44,659 nt of DNA from Mangrovicoccus algicola (GCF_014903745.1 NZ_JACVXA010000042.1:1-44659), one strand, 5' to 3'; positions 27,122 through 35,953 are shown, numbered from the stretch's first letter. A program made the numbers and translations. The notes: a model not told the origin generated them from the letters alone.

Positions 27122-27198
27122 TTATTCGCCATAGTCCTTGCAGAACGGGTTCATCGCGGCAATTATCTTCGTAAATGTATTCATTTTGGGAGGAGAAG

Positions 27199-28221
27199 GT
27201 GGAGACACCGATCATGGCAATCCCCGGTCTGCTGTCCGACCGGCGGGTCTGGAAGGCCCTGGAAACGGCAGCGCCGGGCCGGGTGCGCCACGCCGACGTG
27301 ACGCGGGATGCCCATATCGCGGCCATGGCGGGCCGCCTTCTGGCGGAGACCGCCGGTCCCCTGATCGTCGCCGGCCACTCGATGGGGGGCCGCGTGGCGA
27401 TGGAAATGGCGCGGCAGGCCCCGGCGCGCATCCGCGGCCTCATCCTGGCCAATACCGGCCATGACCGGCAGAAGCCGGATGAGCTGCCGCGGCGGATGGC
27501 GAAGATCGCGGCCGGGCATCGCGACATGCAGGCCATGGTCGCCGCGTGGCTGCCGCCGATGCTGGCGCCCGGACGGCAGGCCGACGCCGCCCTGACGGAG
27601 GAGCTGGCGGAAATGGCGCGCTCCATCGGCGCGCAGGTGCATGAACGCCAGATCCGCGCCCTGCTGGAGCGGCCCGACGCGATGGATTGCCTGCCGGGGA
27701 TCTCCTGTCCGGTGCTTCTGCTGGCGGGGTCCGAGGACGGCTGGTCGCCGGTGGCGCAGCACGAGGAGATCGCCGCCGCCCTGCCCTGCGCGGAACTGCA
27801 GGTCATCGCCGGCGCGGGCCATTTCCTGCCGGTCGAGAAGCCTGCCGAGACGGCCGCGGCCGTGGCCGCCTGGCTGGCCCGGACCGAACGGCCGCAGATC
27901 GCCGAGACCCCGCTTCTGGACCGGGCGGCCAGCCTGCGGGGCTACCGGCTGAACAAGATGGCGATGGCGCTCGCAGAGCCCGCCAACCGCGCCGCCTTCC
28001 GCGAGGACGAATCCGCCTATCTCGACCGCTTCGGCCTGAGCCCCCGGGAACGCGCGGCCGTGCAGGACCGCAACTGGGAGGAGATGGTCCGGCTTGGCGG
28101 CAACCTGTTCTTCATCCTGAAGATCTCGGCCATCGACCCGGTGCCGATCACCGCCATCGGCGCGGCGCAGGCCGGGATGGCCCATGACGATTTCCTGAAA
28201 CAGCGGCTGGGGAAGACCTGA
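27199..28221 (+). CDS. Alpha/beta hydrolase fused to LigA-type dioxygenase small subunit
   Basis: 340 aa from the GTG at 27199, which follows GGGAGGAG; ATGs at 27175 (no ribosome site) and 27214 are alternatives. Residues 1-235 are an alpha/beta hydrolase: AIPGLLSDRRVW opening, nucleophile elbow GHSMGG (Ser61), acid Asp180 in AGSEDGWSP, His208 in GAGHFLP. Residues 248-332 are a LigA domain, the alpha subunit of protocatechuate 4,5-dioxygenase: NRAAFREDESAYLDRF, LSPRERAAVQDRNWEEM, LGGNLFFILK and AAQAGM. It overlaps ligB as TGATG. The hydrolase could act on the ring-fission product or release the dioxygenase substrate; both are inference. Confidence 0.9.
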   Translation: METPIMAIPGLLSDRRVWKALETAAPGRVRHADVTRDAHIAAMAGRLLAETAGPLIVAGHSMGGRVAMEMARQAPARIRGLILANTGHDRQKPDELPRRMAKIAAGHRDMQAMVAAWLPPMLAPGRQADAALTEELAEMARSIGAQVHERQIRALLERPDAMDCLPGISCPVLLLAGSEDGWSPVAQHEEIAAALPCAELQVIAGAGHFLPVEKPAETAAAVAAWLARTERPQIAETPLLDRAASLRGYRLNKMAMALAEPANRAAFREDESAYLDRFGLSPRERAAVQDRNWEEMVRLGGNLFFILKISAIDPVPITAIGAAQAGMAHDDFLKQRLGKT

Positions 28222-29060
28222 TGGCGCATATCATCGGCGGGCTGGGCACCAGCCACGTGCCCTCGATCGGGGTGGCGATCGACAAGGGACTGACCGGAAC
28301 ACCGGACTGGAAGCCGTTCTTCGACGGCTATGACGCGGGCAAGGCCTGGATGAGGGCCGCGAAGCCCGATGTGGCGGTCGTCATCTTCAACGACCACGGC
28401 AACAGCTTCTTCCTCGACCGGGTGCCGACCTTCGCCATCGGCGTGGCGGATCGCTACCGGCCCGCCGACGAGGGCTGGGGCCCGCGCGCGGTGCCCGATT
28501 TCGAGGGCGCGGCGGATCTGGCCTGGCATTTCGCCGACAGGCTGGTGGAGTCCCATTTCGACCCGATGATTTGCCGGGAGATCGACGTCGATCACGGGCT
28601 TCAGGTGCCTATGGAGCTGTTCTTCGGCCGCCCGGAGGCCTGGCCGGTCAAGGTGCTGCCGATCTGGGTCAACACCATCCAGTACCCGATCCCGACGCCG
28701 CAGCGCTGCTGGGAGATGGGCCGGGTGCTGCGCGAGGCTATCGAGAGCTTCCCGGGCGGCGAGCGCGTGGTGATCATGGGCACCGGCGGGCTGTCGCACC
28801 AGCTGCAGGGCCGGCGCGCGGGCTTCCTCAACCGCGAGGCGGACCTGGCCTGGCTCGACGGCATCGCCGCCGATCCCGAACGCTACCGCGCCATGAGCCG
28901 CGAGGACTATGTCGAGATGTTCGGATCCGAGGGCGCCGAGCTGATCATGTGGCTGGTGATGCGCGCGGCGATGAACCCGCAGGTGGATCTCGTGCACAAG
29001 CATTACCACGCGCCGGCCTCGATGACGGGGGCGGGCATGGTCGTCCTGGAGAATGCGTGA
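28221..29060 (+). CDS. ligB: Class III extradiol dioxygenase catalytic subunit, LigB family
   Basis: 279-residue catalytic subunit of a protocatechuate 4,5-dioxygenase-type enzyme, which opens a catechol ring next to the diol using Fe(II) and O2. With an offset of 0 to 2 residues every key residue of Sphingobium LigB is present: iron ligands His12 (GTSHVPS), His59 (FNDHGNS) and Glu240 (EGAELIMW), and catalytic His193 (GGLSHQLQG, equivalent to His195). DVDHGLQVP (123-130) is also typical. It starts on the stop of the hydrolase-LigA gene (TGATG) and would pair with that protein's LigA domain. Protocatechuate is the default substrate, but gallate or substituted catechols are possible. Confidence 0.92.
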   Translation: MAHIIGGLGTSHVPSIGVAIDKGLTGTPDWKPFFDGYDAGKAWMRAAKPDVAVVIFNDHGNSFFLDRVPTFAIGVADRYRPADEGWGPRAVPDFEGAADLAWHFADRLVESHFDPMICREIDVDHGLQVPMELFFGRPEAWPVKVLPIWVNTIQYPIPTPQRCWEMGRVLREAIESFPGGERVVIMGTGGLSHQLQGRRAGFLNREADLAWLDGIAADPERYRAMSREDYVEMFGSEGAELIMWLVMRAAMNPQVDLVHKHYHAPASMTGAGMVVLENA

Positions 29061-29386
29061 TGGCCTATTTCCTGATGACCTGCCTCCATCACGAGGACCC
29101 GGCGCAGGCGCGCGAGGTCCTGCGGCCCCGCCACCGGGCCTGGGTGGGATCCGGCGGGGAGGGCCGGGTCTCGGTGCTGATCGGCTCGGCGCTGACCGAT
29201 GCCGCGGGGGCCTCGATCGGCAATTTCGCGATCCTCGAGGCCCCGGATTCCGCCACCGCCCGCGCCTTTGCCGAGGGGGACCCCTTCGCCCGGGCGGGAC
29301 TTGTTTCCTCCATCGAGATCACCCCGCTGCCCCCGGGGTTCCAAGCGCATCGCATCGCGGAACCGATGAGCCCGCGACTGGGCTGA
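29060..29386 (+). CDS. YciI-like protein
   Basis: 108-residue protein of the YciI/muconolactone-isomerase-like ferredoxin fold: MAYFLMTCLHHEDP, then HRAWVG, a Gly/Ala turn, NFAILEAPDSATARAFAEGDPFARAGL, and a C-terminal strand ending in PLPPGF. YciI-like proteins often accompany aromatic ring-cleavage genes and may isomerise or hydrolyse pathway intermediates; no function is proven. The ATG overlaps the ligB stop (TGATG), so it is the last gene of the hydrolase-ligA, ligB, yciI-like operon. Confidence 0.82.
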   Translation: MAYFLMTCLHHEDPAQAREVLRPRHRAWVGSGGEGRVSVLIGSALTDAAGASIGNFAILEAPDSATARAFAEGDPFARAGLVSSIEITPLPPGFQAHRIAEPMSPRLG

Positions 29387-29389
29387 TCG

Positions 29390-29417
29390 CCCTGCCCTTC
29401 TGCCGCGCCCGGCAGGG
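29390..29417. terminator. Possible terminator after the LigB operon
   Basis: CCCTGCC / GGCAGGG, 7-bp stem with a 14-base loop, 3 bases after the YciI-like stop in the convergent gap (29387-29485). No T-tract and a long loop, so only a candidate. Confidence 0.3.
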
Positions 29418-29485
29418 GCGGCACGCAAGGCGATGCGGCGCCCGCGGAAGACGGACGCCGCCTCTGTCACGGACCTCGCTCCGGA

Positions 29486-30487
29486 TCAGGGAGCGATCAG
29501 CACCTTGCATTGCCCGGTCCGCGATTTCAGCGCGCGGAACGTCTCCGGCACCTCGGCAAGCGACACCGTCTGGCTGACCAGCGCGCGCGGCTCGACCGCG
29601 CCCGCCGAAAGCACGTCCAGCGCCGCCTCGTATTCCTGCCGCTTGAAGAAGGCCGCCGTCAGGATCGCGGCCTCCTTCGAGACCGCGCGGAACGGCACGA
29701 AGGAGGCCGCGCGCGTGCACAGGCCGAGCATCACGATCCGGCCCTTGACCCGCACCTGCTCCACCGATTGCGCGACCAGCTGCGGCACCCCGGCGCAGTC
29801 GAAGACGATATCGGCCTTGCCCCCCAGCGCCCGGTCCGAGGCCGCGACCGGCGCCTCGGGATCGCAGAGGAAATGCGTCGCGCCCATCTCCATCGCGCGC
29901 GCCTCCTGGTGGCGCGCGATGTCCTGCACCGCCACCCGCGCCGCCCCCATGCGCCGCGCCCAGAAGGCGGTGGCCAGCCCGATCGGCCCGGCGCCGAGGA
30001 TCAGCACCCGGTCGCCCGGACGCACATCGCCGATCACCGCGCCATGCAGCGCCACGGCCAGCGGCTCCACGATCGCGCCGTCTGCCAGCGAGGCGGTCCC
30101 CGGCAGCAGCGTGCATTGCCGTTCCGACACGGCCGCATATTCGGCATAGCCGCCGCCCTGCAGCCGCATCTGCGGACACCAGGCGGGTTCGCCGGCCAGG
30201 CAGCTCGGGCAGTGCCCGCAGCTTGCCAGCGGCACGACCGACACCAGGTCGCCCTTGCTCAGCCGCTGCGTGCCGCGCCCGGCCTCCACCACCTCGCCCG
30301 CGAATTCATGGCCGAAGACATCGCCGGGACAGGCGCCGAATTCGGGCTCTTCCGCCATGTGCAGGTCGGAGCCGCAGATGCCGCAGCGCCCGACGCGGAT
30401 CACCACGCCGTCGGCCGCGGGTTCCGGATCGGCCAGCTGCTGAACCGCCAGGGGCGCGCCATGCGCCTCGAAGACCGCGGCGCGCAT
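29486..30487 (-). CDS. Zinc-dependent alcohol dehydrogenase
   Basis: 333-residue medium-chain dehydrogenase. Catalytic zinc ligands are in RCGICGSDLH (residues 33-42) and FGHEFAGEV; the structural zinc set is CGHCPSCLAGEPAWC (four Cys, about 95-110). The Rossmann motif is VLILGAGPIGLATA (about 164-177). It oxidises an alcohol or polyol with NAD. The ATG overlaps the upstream SDR stop as TGATG. It is last in the leftward cupin-MFS-SDR-ADH run and may act with the SDR on an alcohol precursor, such as an aryl carbinol or a sugar alcohol. Confidence 0.88.
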   Translation of the reverse strand: MRAAVFEAHGAPLAVQQLADPEPAADGVVIRVGRCGICGSDLHMAEEPEFGACPGDVFGHEFAGEVVEAGRGTQRLSKGDLVSVVPLASCGHCPSCLAGEPAWCPQMRLQGGGYAEYAAVSERQCTLLPGTASLADGAIVEPLAVALHGAVIGDVRPGDRVLILGAGPIGLATAFWARRMGAARVAVQDIARHQEARAMEMGATHFLCDPEAPVAASDRALGGKADIVFDCAGVPQLVAQSVEQVRVKGRIVMLGLCTRAASFVPFRAVSKEAAILTAAFFKRQEYEAALDVLSAGAVEPRALVSQTVSLAEVPETFRALKSRTGQCKVLIAP

Positions 30488-31311
30488 CAGCCCAGCTTTC
30501 CCAGCGCCATGCCGCCATCGATCATCAGATGCGCGCCGGTCATGTAGTTCGAGGCATCCGAGGCGAGATAGAGCGCCAGCGGCTTGATCTGGCAGGGTTC
30601 GGCCACCCGGCCCAGCGGCACGAGGCTGTCCCATTTCTTCCGCGCCTGCGGGTCCTTCTTCAGCCAGCCGCCGCCGATATTGGTCACGAAGGGACCGGGT
30701 GCGATGGCGTTCACGCGGATGCCGAACTCGGCCAGCTCCAAGCCGAGATGCTCGACCAGATGCTTCACCGCCGCCTTGGCGGGCATGTAGGCCAACCCGA
30801 CGATCGGCTCGTTGACGACCGCCGCGTTCGAGGAGGTGACGATGACCGAGCCGCCGCGCCCGGCCGCCTTCATCGCCCGCACCCCGTCGCGGATGGTGTT
30901 GTAGATGCCGGTGAGGTTCACCGCGATGCTGCGGTCCCAGCGTTCGGGGTCGTAGGTGTCGACCTGCCCCTCGGGGTTGCGGTGCCCGGCCGGGTTCCAG
31001 AACCCCGCGCCGGTATCGATCCCGGCATTGGCGAAGAGGATGTCCAGCCCGCCGAAGGCGGCGACATGCGCATCCACGGCCGCCGCCATCGCGGCGCGGT
31101 CGGTGACGTCCAGCGCGGCGGCGCGCGCCTCGGCGCCCTGCTGCGCCAGCCGCGCGGCCTCTCGCTCCGCGCCCTCGCCGTCCCTGTCGCTCAGCGTCAC
31201 CGCGCAGCCGGCCTCGGCCATCGCCTCGGCAAAGGCCAGGCCAAGCCCCGAGGCGGCGCCGGTAACGAAGGCCGAGCGGCCGTCGATGCGGAATTGCTCC
31301 AACGTGTTCAT
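30487..31311 (-). CDS. Short-chain dehydrogenase/reductase
   Basis: 274-residue classical SDR. TGAASGLGLA (residues 18-27) binds NAD(P), LFANAGID (about 94-101) is the structural motif, Ser in VTSSNAAV with Tyr and Lys in AYMPAKAAV form the catalytic site, and an extra segment (GFWNPAGHRNPEGQVDTYDPERW) follows the NAG motif. The ending GAHLMIDGGMALG is typical. It probably oxidises a secondary alcohol, or reduces the matching ketone, in the pathway of the neighbouring cupin and ADH. The ATG at 31311 starts about 55 bases after the MFS stop. Confidence 0.88.
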   Translation of the reverse strand: MNTLEQFRIDGRSAFVTGAASGLGLAFAEAMAEAGCAVTLSDRDGEGAEREAARLAQQGAEARAAALDVTDRAAMAAAVDAHVAAFGGLDILFANAGIDTGAGFWNPAGHRNPEGQVDTYDPERWDRSIAVNLTGIYNTIRDGVRAMKAAGRGGSVIVTSSNAAVVNEPIVGLAYMPAKAAVKHLVEHLGLELAEFGIRVNAIAPGPFVTNIGGGWLKKDPQARKKWDSLVPLGRVAEPCQIKPLALYLASDASNYMTGAHLMIDGGMALGKLG

Positions 31312-31367
31312 TCCGTGATCCCTTGTCCTGCGGATCCGGCCCCGGCTTGCCGGGACCGGGGGCTGTC

Positions 31368-32630
31368 TCATTCGGCCGGGGCCGGGCCCGCCAACGGGCG
31401 GCCCACCTGGCTCGGGGCGGTCTCGCGCAGGAACAGCGCGGCGCCGAAGGACAGGACGGTCAGCGCCGCCATGATCCACAAGGGCGCGGTCAGCCCGGCC
31501 GCGTCGGCGGCGACGCCCGCCAGCGACGGGGCCAGCACGCCGCCCAGCACCTCGCCCATGCCCATGGACAGCCCCAGCGCGGTCGCGACATGGCGCGGAT
31601 CGACGCTTTCAGAGGGCACGGTCGCCATGAAGAGCGGGAAGATGCCGTTGACGCCCCAGCCGATGAAGAAGAACACCGCCAGCAGCCAGAGCGAGCCGTC
31701 GAAGAACAGCGCCCCCAGCGGCAGAAGCAGGCCGAGCGCGGGCATCAGGATCATGATCGGACGGCGGCCGTAGCGGTCCGAGAGCCCCGAGACCACGAAG
31801 CTGCCCAGCGTTGCCGAGATGCCGAGCGAGCCCATCAGCCAGCCCATGGCCTCGGGCGGCACGCCCTTCACCTGGGTCAGGTAGAGCGGCATGAAGGCCC
31901 AGCAGATCACCAGATAGCCGACCAGCAGAACCGACAGCGTGACGCAGATCACCACGTTGCGGTCCCGCAGCACGTCGCGCAGGCTGCCCTTCGGGCCACG
32001 GACATGGCGTTGCGGCGCGGCAGGCTCCTCGATCATGAACCACATCATCACGGCGCAGAGGAGACCGGGCACCCCGGCGAGGTAGAAGGCCTCGCGCCAG
32101 CCGAAGGCGGTGGCGAAGCCCACCAGGAGCACGGGCGCGACGAAGCTGCCCAGCAGGTTCGAGCCGAAATTCTGGGTGATCCCCTGCGCCAGCCCGCGCC
32201 GCTCCGGCGCGACCTCGGCGGCGACCATCGTGTGGGCGATCGGCATGAAGCCGCCCTCGGCCGCACCCATCAGCAGCCGCGCGCCCAGAAGCAGCGCGAA
32301 GCTGGAGGCGAGGCCCGACAGGAAGGAGCATAGCGAGAAGGCAATGGTCGAGGCGATCAGCAGCATCTTGCGCCGCCCGATCGTGTCCGAGAGCTTGCCG
32401 ATGGCAAAGGCCGACAGCGCCCAGGTGAAGCTGAGCGCCGAGGCGAGCATGCCGATCTGGGCATTGGTCAGGCCCAGTTCCGGCTGGATGAAGGGCATCA
32501 GGAAGCCGAGCGCGTTGCGGTCGAAGAACACGACCCCGAAGGTCAGGCTCAGCAGCGCCACCATCACGAACTGGTAGCGGGCCGAGCGGACCACCGGACG
32601 CGCCCCGCCTGCGGCAGGTGCGTGTGACAT
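31368..32630 (-). CDS. MFS transporter (anion:cation symporter-like)
   Basis: 420 aa, 12 membrane segments. The FDRNALGFLMPFI opening, GKLSDTIGRRKMLL (loop 2-3, RxGRRxxL motif), GARLLMGAAEGGFMPIAH and DRYGRRPIMI (loop 8-9) fit the aromatic-acid/organic-acid (ACS-type) branch of the major facilitator superfamily. It would import an aromatic or organic acid with protons. It lies between the cupin dioxygenase and SDR genes, so it likely feeds their pathway. The ATG at 32630 is followed upstream by an AGGGAGGA-type ribosome site. Confidence 0.9.
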   Translation of the reverse strand: MSHAPAAGGARPVVRSARYQFVMVALLSLTFGVVFFDRNALGFLMPFIQPELGLTNAQIGMLASALSFTWALSAFAIGKLSDTIGRRKMLLIASTIAFSLCSFLSGLASSFALLLGARLLMGAAEGGFMPIAHTMVAAEVAPERRGLAQGITQNFGSNLLGSFVAPVLLVGFATAFGWREAFYLAGVPGLLCAVMMWFMIEEPAAPQRHVRGPKGSLRDVLRDRNVVICVTLSVLLVGYLVICWAFMPLYLTQVKGVPPEAMGWLMGSLGISATLGSFVVSGLSDRYGRRPIMILMPALGLLLPLGALFFDGSLWLLAVFFFIGWGVNGIFPLFMATVPSESVDPRHVATALGLSMGMGEVLGGVLAPSLAGVAADAAGLTAPLWIMAALTVLSFGAALFLRETAPSQVGRPLAGPAPAE

Positions 32631-32709
32631 GGAAATTCCTCCCTGGAAAACGGACCGCCCGGGGCCGGGCGCCGGAGGTCCCGGCGCGGCGGCCGGGACG
32701 GGACGGCGC

Positions 32710-33261
32710 TCAGATGTAGAGCTGCTCGTTGATCTCGATGCCGTTTTCCCGGCAATAGGTCTCGTAATGGTTCATGAACCACCAGACATCCGCGGTGAAG
32801 GCGAATTTCGCCTCGTCGTCGTAGAAGTCGATCGCCCCCTGCATCCAGCCGAACAGCTTCGTGCCCTCCGGGTGGTCGGTGACCAGGGTATGCGCCTCGC
32901 CCGGGACCTCCTGGATGAAGCCGCCCGGCGTCGCCACCCAGTCGTATTCCAGATAGCGCGCGCTGCCTTCGAGGCAGAGCATGACGATCTGGCCGCGGTG
33001 GTAATGCGTGCCGATCACGCCGGGTTTCTTGATCCACAGGATGTTGGAGAAGATGTTGTTGCGCACATCGAAGGCGAGGTGGCGGATCGCGGCATTCGGG
33101 CCGAAGGGGATCCAGGGGCTGTCGCCGGGATCGGTGCCCACGAACGTGCCGGCGACGCCGCGGCGCGCCTGCAATTCCCTGAACGGATCCGGCACCTCGA
33201 CGATGCGATAGGCATCGGAGGGCGGCGGGGCTTTGCTGAAATCGGTCGGTTCGTCGTACAT
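32710..33261 (-). CDS. Cupin dioxygenase, 2,4'-dihydroxyacetophenone dioxygenase-like
   Basis: 183-residue single-domain cupin. GTHYHRGQIVMLCLEGSARYLEYDWVAT contains the first cupin metal motif (His, His, with the Glu replaced near Gln/Val), and PGEAHTLV supplies the second-motif His. The length and pattern resemble 2,4'-dihydroxyacetophenone dioxygenase, which splits an aryl hydroxyketone to 4-hydroxybenzoate and formate. If so, its product is the substrate of the window's pobA. Recognition rests on pattern memory, so family is more certain than substrate. The ATG at 33261 follows a GGGAAGAG-type site; it is first in a cupin, MFS, SDR, ADH run. Confidence 0.72.
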   Translation of the reverse strand: MYDEPTDFSKAPPPSDAYRIVEVPDPFRELQARRGVAGTFVGTDPGDSPWIPFGPNAAIRHLAFDVRNNIFSNILWIKKPGVIGTHYHRGQIVMLCLEGSARYLEYDWVATPGGFIQEVPGEAHTLVTDHPEGTKLFGWMQGAIDFYDDEAKFAFTADVWWFMNHYETYCRENGIEINEQLYI

Positions 33262-33336
33262 CGGTCTCTTCCCTTGCTCGGGCAGCGGGCCGGGACCGGT
33301 CCTGCCGGCGCCGTCTCCTCCCCTGCCTCCTGGCGG

Positions 33337-33356
33337 TGCCGGCTCCTCCGCCGGCA
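33337..33356 (-). terminator. Hairpin between AraC gene and cupin gene
   Basis: TGCCGGC / GCCGGCA, 7-bp stem, 6-base loop, 12 bases past the AraC stop in a 106-base gap. It suggests the cupin operon has its own promoter. Confidence 0.45.
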
Positions 33357-33367
33357 ACTGCAGCGTG

Positions 33368-34372
33368 TCAGGGCGCGGCGGATGCCGCTTGGACGGGCGC
33401 GCAGGAAGATGCGGACGGATGCGCAGAGCCGCCGGATCGTCCGGCCCGCCATGCCGTCGGGCTGGCGCCATGCGCCCGGCGGAAGACCCGCGCGAAATAG
33501 GCGCTGTCGTTGAAGCCGTGATCGAAGGCGACCGCGGTCACCGGCAGCGAGGGATCGGCGCGCAGCACCTCGGCCGCGCGGGCGAGCCTGCGTTCGAGGA
33601 TCAGCGCGGTCGGCGTCGTGCCCACGGCGGCGAAGAGGCTCTGCAGGCTGCGTTGCGAGATGCCGAAGGCCGCGGCGATGCTGGCGCCGCCCAGCTCCGG
33701 ATCGCCGAGCGCCGCCTCGACATGCGCGACGATGCGCTGGCGCAGCCGCGCGCCGCCCCGGGTCGGCTTGGGCATGCCCTGGCCCGCGCCGGTCAGCGCC
33801 AGGGCCCACAGATCGCAAAGCGCCGCCGTCATGCCCGCGTCGAAGGCGGCGCCCGCCTCCTCGATCCCGTCCTGGCGGCACAGCGAGACCAGGCAGTCGC
33901 GGAACATCCGCCCCCCGGGGGTCAGCCCCGGAAGCGGGCGGCCGTAGAGCCCGTCGAGATCGGCGACCCGGCGGTCGAGCTCTTCGCGCGGAATCTCGGC
34001 CACGAACAGCTCATGCGCGTCGGACAGCCGGAACCGGTAGCCCTCCTGCCCGGGCAGGATGATGAAATCGGCCGCCTCCACGGAGGTTTCGGTACCCCCC
34101 CGCGAGATCCTGGCCCGCCCGCGCAGGACCATGTGCATCACCACCGTCTCGCGCGCGCCGGGCGAGGGGGCGCGCGAGACGGTCGAGGCGACCGAACACG
34201 GGCGCAGCACCGTCAATTCCCCCAGCGTGATGCGCAGCATCTCGGCGCGGAACCCCTCGGCCGCGCTGTCCACCTGCGTGCGGGCCAGGCTCTGGTCGCA
34301 AAGGCGGTTCCAGTAGTCGAGGCGGCGGCGGGGCGCGACCTCCTTCGATGCGAAACGGGCAATCCGTCCCAT
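33368..34372 (-). CDS. AraC-family regulator
   Basis: 334 aa. The N-terminal half (about 40-170) is an AraC-binding-like sensor domain (TVSRAPSPGARETVVMHMVL, then EAADFIILPGQ). The C-terminal AraC/XylS DNA-binding domain (about 205-310) has two helix-turn-helices, including LGGASIAAAFGISQRSLQSLF and PVTAVAFDHGFNDSAYFARVFRRAHGASP. The pattern resembles regulators of aromatic catabolism (XylS/FeaR type). It lies between the P450 electron-transfer genes and the cupin operon and could control either. The ATG at 34372 is the likely start; one 10 codons upstream is possible. Confidence 0.87.
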   Translation of the reverse strand: MGRIARFASKEVAPRRRLDYWNRLCDQSLARTQVDSAAEGFRAEMLRITLGELTVLRPCSVASTVSRAPSPGARETVVMHMVLRGRARISRGGTETSVEAADFIILPGQEGYRFRLSDAHELFVAEIPREELDRRVADLDGLYGRPLPGLTPGGRMFRDCLVSLCRQDGIEEAGAAFDAGMTAALCDLWALALTGAGQGMPKPTRGGARLRQRIVAHVEAALGDPELGGASIAAAFGISQRSLQSLFAAVGTTPTALILERRLARAAEVLRADPSLPVTAVAFDHGFNDSAYFARVFRRAHGASPTAWRAGRSGGSAHPSASSCAPVQAASAAP

Positions 34373-34451
34373 GGCGCGTGTGTCCTCCCATTTGGTCCGC
34401 ATCCTCCGCCGCGCTGTTCGCCGCACGGTCGGAAGGCGCGGGGCCCGGCCG

Positions 34452-35603
34452 TCACGCCGGAACCCGCTCGGGCGCGATCGCCTTGCGCGCGGCCATGTGC
34501 AGCCGCAGCGCATTGACCGTCTCGAGGGCAACGAGCCGGCCGCCGCGATGGCGTTCGACGACCAGCACCTCGCCGGTATCCTCGATGACGCGCGAGGCGT
34601 CCTGCGGCCGGGCCAGCCCCGCCATCTGCAGCCGGCCCGCGCCCTGATGCGACCAGAACCACGGCACGGCGGGGTCGGGCACCGGCTTGCCGGCCAGATG
34701 CGCGGCGACCCGGCGGGCCTGTTCGGTCGCATTGGCAACGGATTCCAGCCGGACCGGATCCGCGGCCCAGCGGTTCGGCGCCATGGCGACGTCACCGATC
34801 GCGAAGATGGCCGGATCGGAGCTGCGGTGCAAGTCGTCGGTGAGGATGCCGTTGCCCGTCGCCAGCCCCGCCGCGGCGGCCAGGTTCGTGTCCGGCACCA
34901 CCCCCGCCGCCACCAGAACCGCATCGGCCGCGATCCGTGTCCCATCGGCCAGGACCACGGCCCCCGGCTCCCGGCGCGCGACCTCGACCCCCAGGCGAAG
35001 GTCGGTGCCCATGCCGCGATGCAGCCGTTCGAACCAGGCCGAGACCTCGGCGGAAACGGCCCGCGCCATGACCCGCGGCCCGGCCTCCAGCACGGTGACG
35101 GCGATGCCGGACCCCGCCAGCGCGGCCGCGACCTCCAGACCGATGAACCCCGCCCCGATCACCGCCAGCCGGCGCAGCCCGGGCAGCCGCGCGATCAGCA
35201 TGTCGGCATCCGCCAGGTCGCGCAGGCCCAGCACCTCGCCCGGACCGAAGCCGGGCAGCGGCAGGACGCGGTTGCGCGCACCGGTCGCCAGCACCAGCCG
35301 GTCATAGTCCAGGGCGCGGCCATCCGACAGCGCCAGCCGCCGCGCGCCGCGGTCGATGCCGCGCAGCGCGCACCCGGCAAGGAACCCGATCCGCTGCCTG
35401 TCATAAAGCGCCGCGCCGCGGAAGGGCAGCGGCGCCTCGGTGCCGCGGCTCTTGAGATAGCTCTTCGACAGCGGCGGACGCTGGCCGGGCAGCCCCGGCT
35501 CCGCCCCGATCAGCGTCACCTCTCCCGCATAGCCTGCCGCGCGCAGCCCGAAGGCGCATTCCACCCCCGCCTGTCCGGCCCCGGCGATGACGATGCCCGC
35601 CAT
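34452..35603 (-). CDS. FAD-dependent ferredoxin reductase
   Basis: 383-residue NADH-ferredoxin reductase of the putidaredoxin reductase type. FAD motif IVIAGAGQAGVECA (residues 4-17), NAD motif LAVIGAGFIGLEVA (about residue 145), FAD-ribityl motif FAIGDVA (about 270) and the C-terminal reductase-like domain RLQMAGL. It carries electrons from NADH to the ferredoxin encoded directly upstream, and so to the P450. The start is the ATG at 35603, one base from the ferredoxin stop; a longer in-frame start would lie inside ferredoxin. Confidence 0.93.
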   Translation of the reverse strand: MAGIVIAGAGQAGVECAFGLRAAGYAGEVTLIGAEPGLPGQRPPLSKSYLKSRGTEAPLPFRGAALYDRQRIGFLAGCALRGIDRGARRLALSDGRALDYDRLVLATGARNRVLPLPGFGPGEVLGLRDLADADMLIARLPGLRRLAVIGAGFIGLEVAAALAGSGIAVTVLEAGPRVMARAVSAEVSAWFERLHRGMGTDLRLGVEVARREPGAVVLADGTRIAADAVLVAAGVVPDTNLAAAAGLATGNGILTDDLHRSSDPAIFAIGDVAMAPNRWAADPVRLESVANATEQARRVAAHLAGKPVPDPAVPWFWSHQGAGRLQMAGLARPQDASRVIEDTGEVLVVERHRGGRLVALETVNALRLHMAARKAIAPERVPA

Positions 35604-35604
35604 C

Positions 35605-35928
35605 TCAGTGCTGGCTTTGCGGCAGGTGGACGACAAGCCCGTCAAGCCCGGGCTCCAGCGTGATCTGGCAGGACAGGCGGCTGAACCCCGTCACCTCGGC
35701 CGCCGCGCTGTCGAGCATCTCCTCCTCGATCTCCGCCCGGTCCGGCACCCGGGCCGCATCGGCCGGATCGAGATAGACATGGCAGGTCGCGCACATCGCC
35801 GCGCCGCCGCATTCGCCGACGATCCCGTCGATGCCATTGGCAACGGCCGCCGCCATGATGCTGGTTCCCGCCTCGGCCTCGACGGATGTGCGCGTGCCGT
35901 CATGTGCCACGAAATGCACCTGTACCAT
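35605..35928 (-). CDS. 2Fe-2S ferredoxin, putidaredoxin type
   Basis: 107 aa. Cluster Cys40, Cys46, Cys49 and Cys87 in the C-x5-C-x2-C...C arrangement of vertebrate/putidaredoxin-type ferredoxins (GECGGAAMCATCHVY; FSRLSCQIT). It shuttles single electrons from the reductase to the P450. It lies 72 bases after the P450 gene, with GGAGGAG ahead of the ATG. P450, ferredoxin and reductase together make a complete class I system. Confidence 0.94.
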   Translation of the reverse strand: MVQVHFVAHDGTRTSVEAEAGTSIMAAAVANGIDGIVGECGGAAMCATCHVYLDPADAARVPDRAEIEEEMLDSAAAEVTGFSRLSCQITLEPGLDGLVVHLPQSQH

Positions 35929-35953
35929 GATACTCCTCCTTCTTGTCTGGTCC

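Noticed and set aside
31341-31354. CCCGG-CTTG-CCGGG hairpin between MFS and SDR genes
   Set aside because: Only a 5-bp stem, common by chance in this composition, and the genes appear to be one transcription unit.
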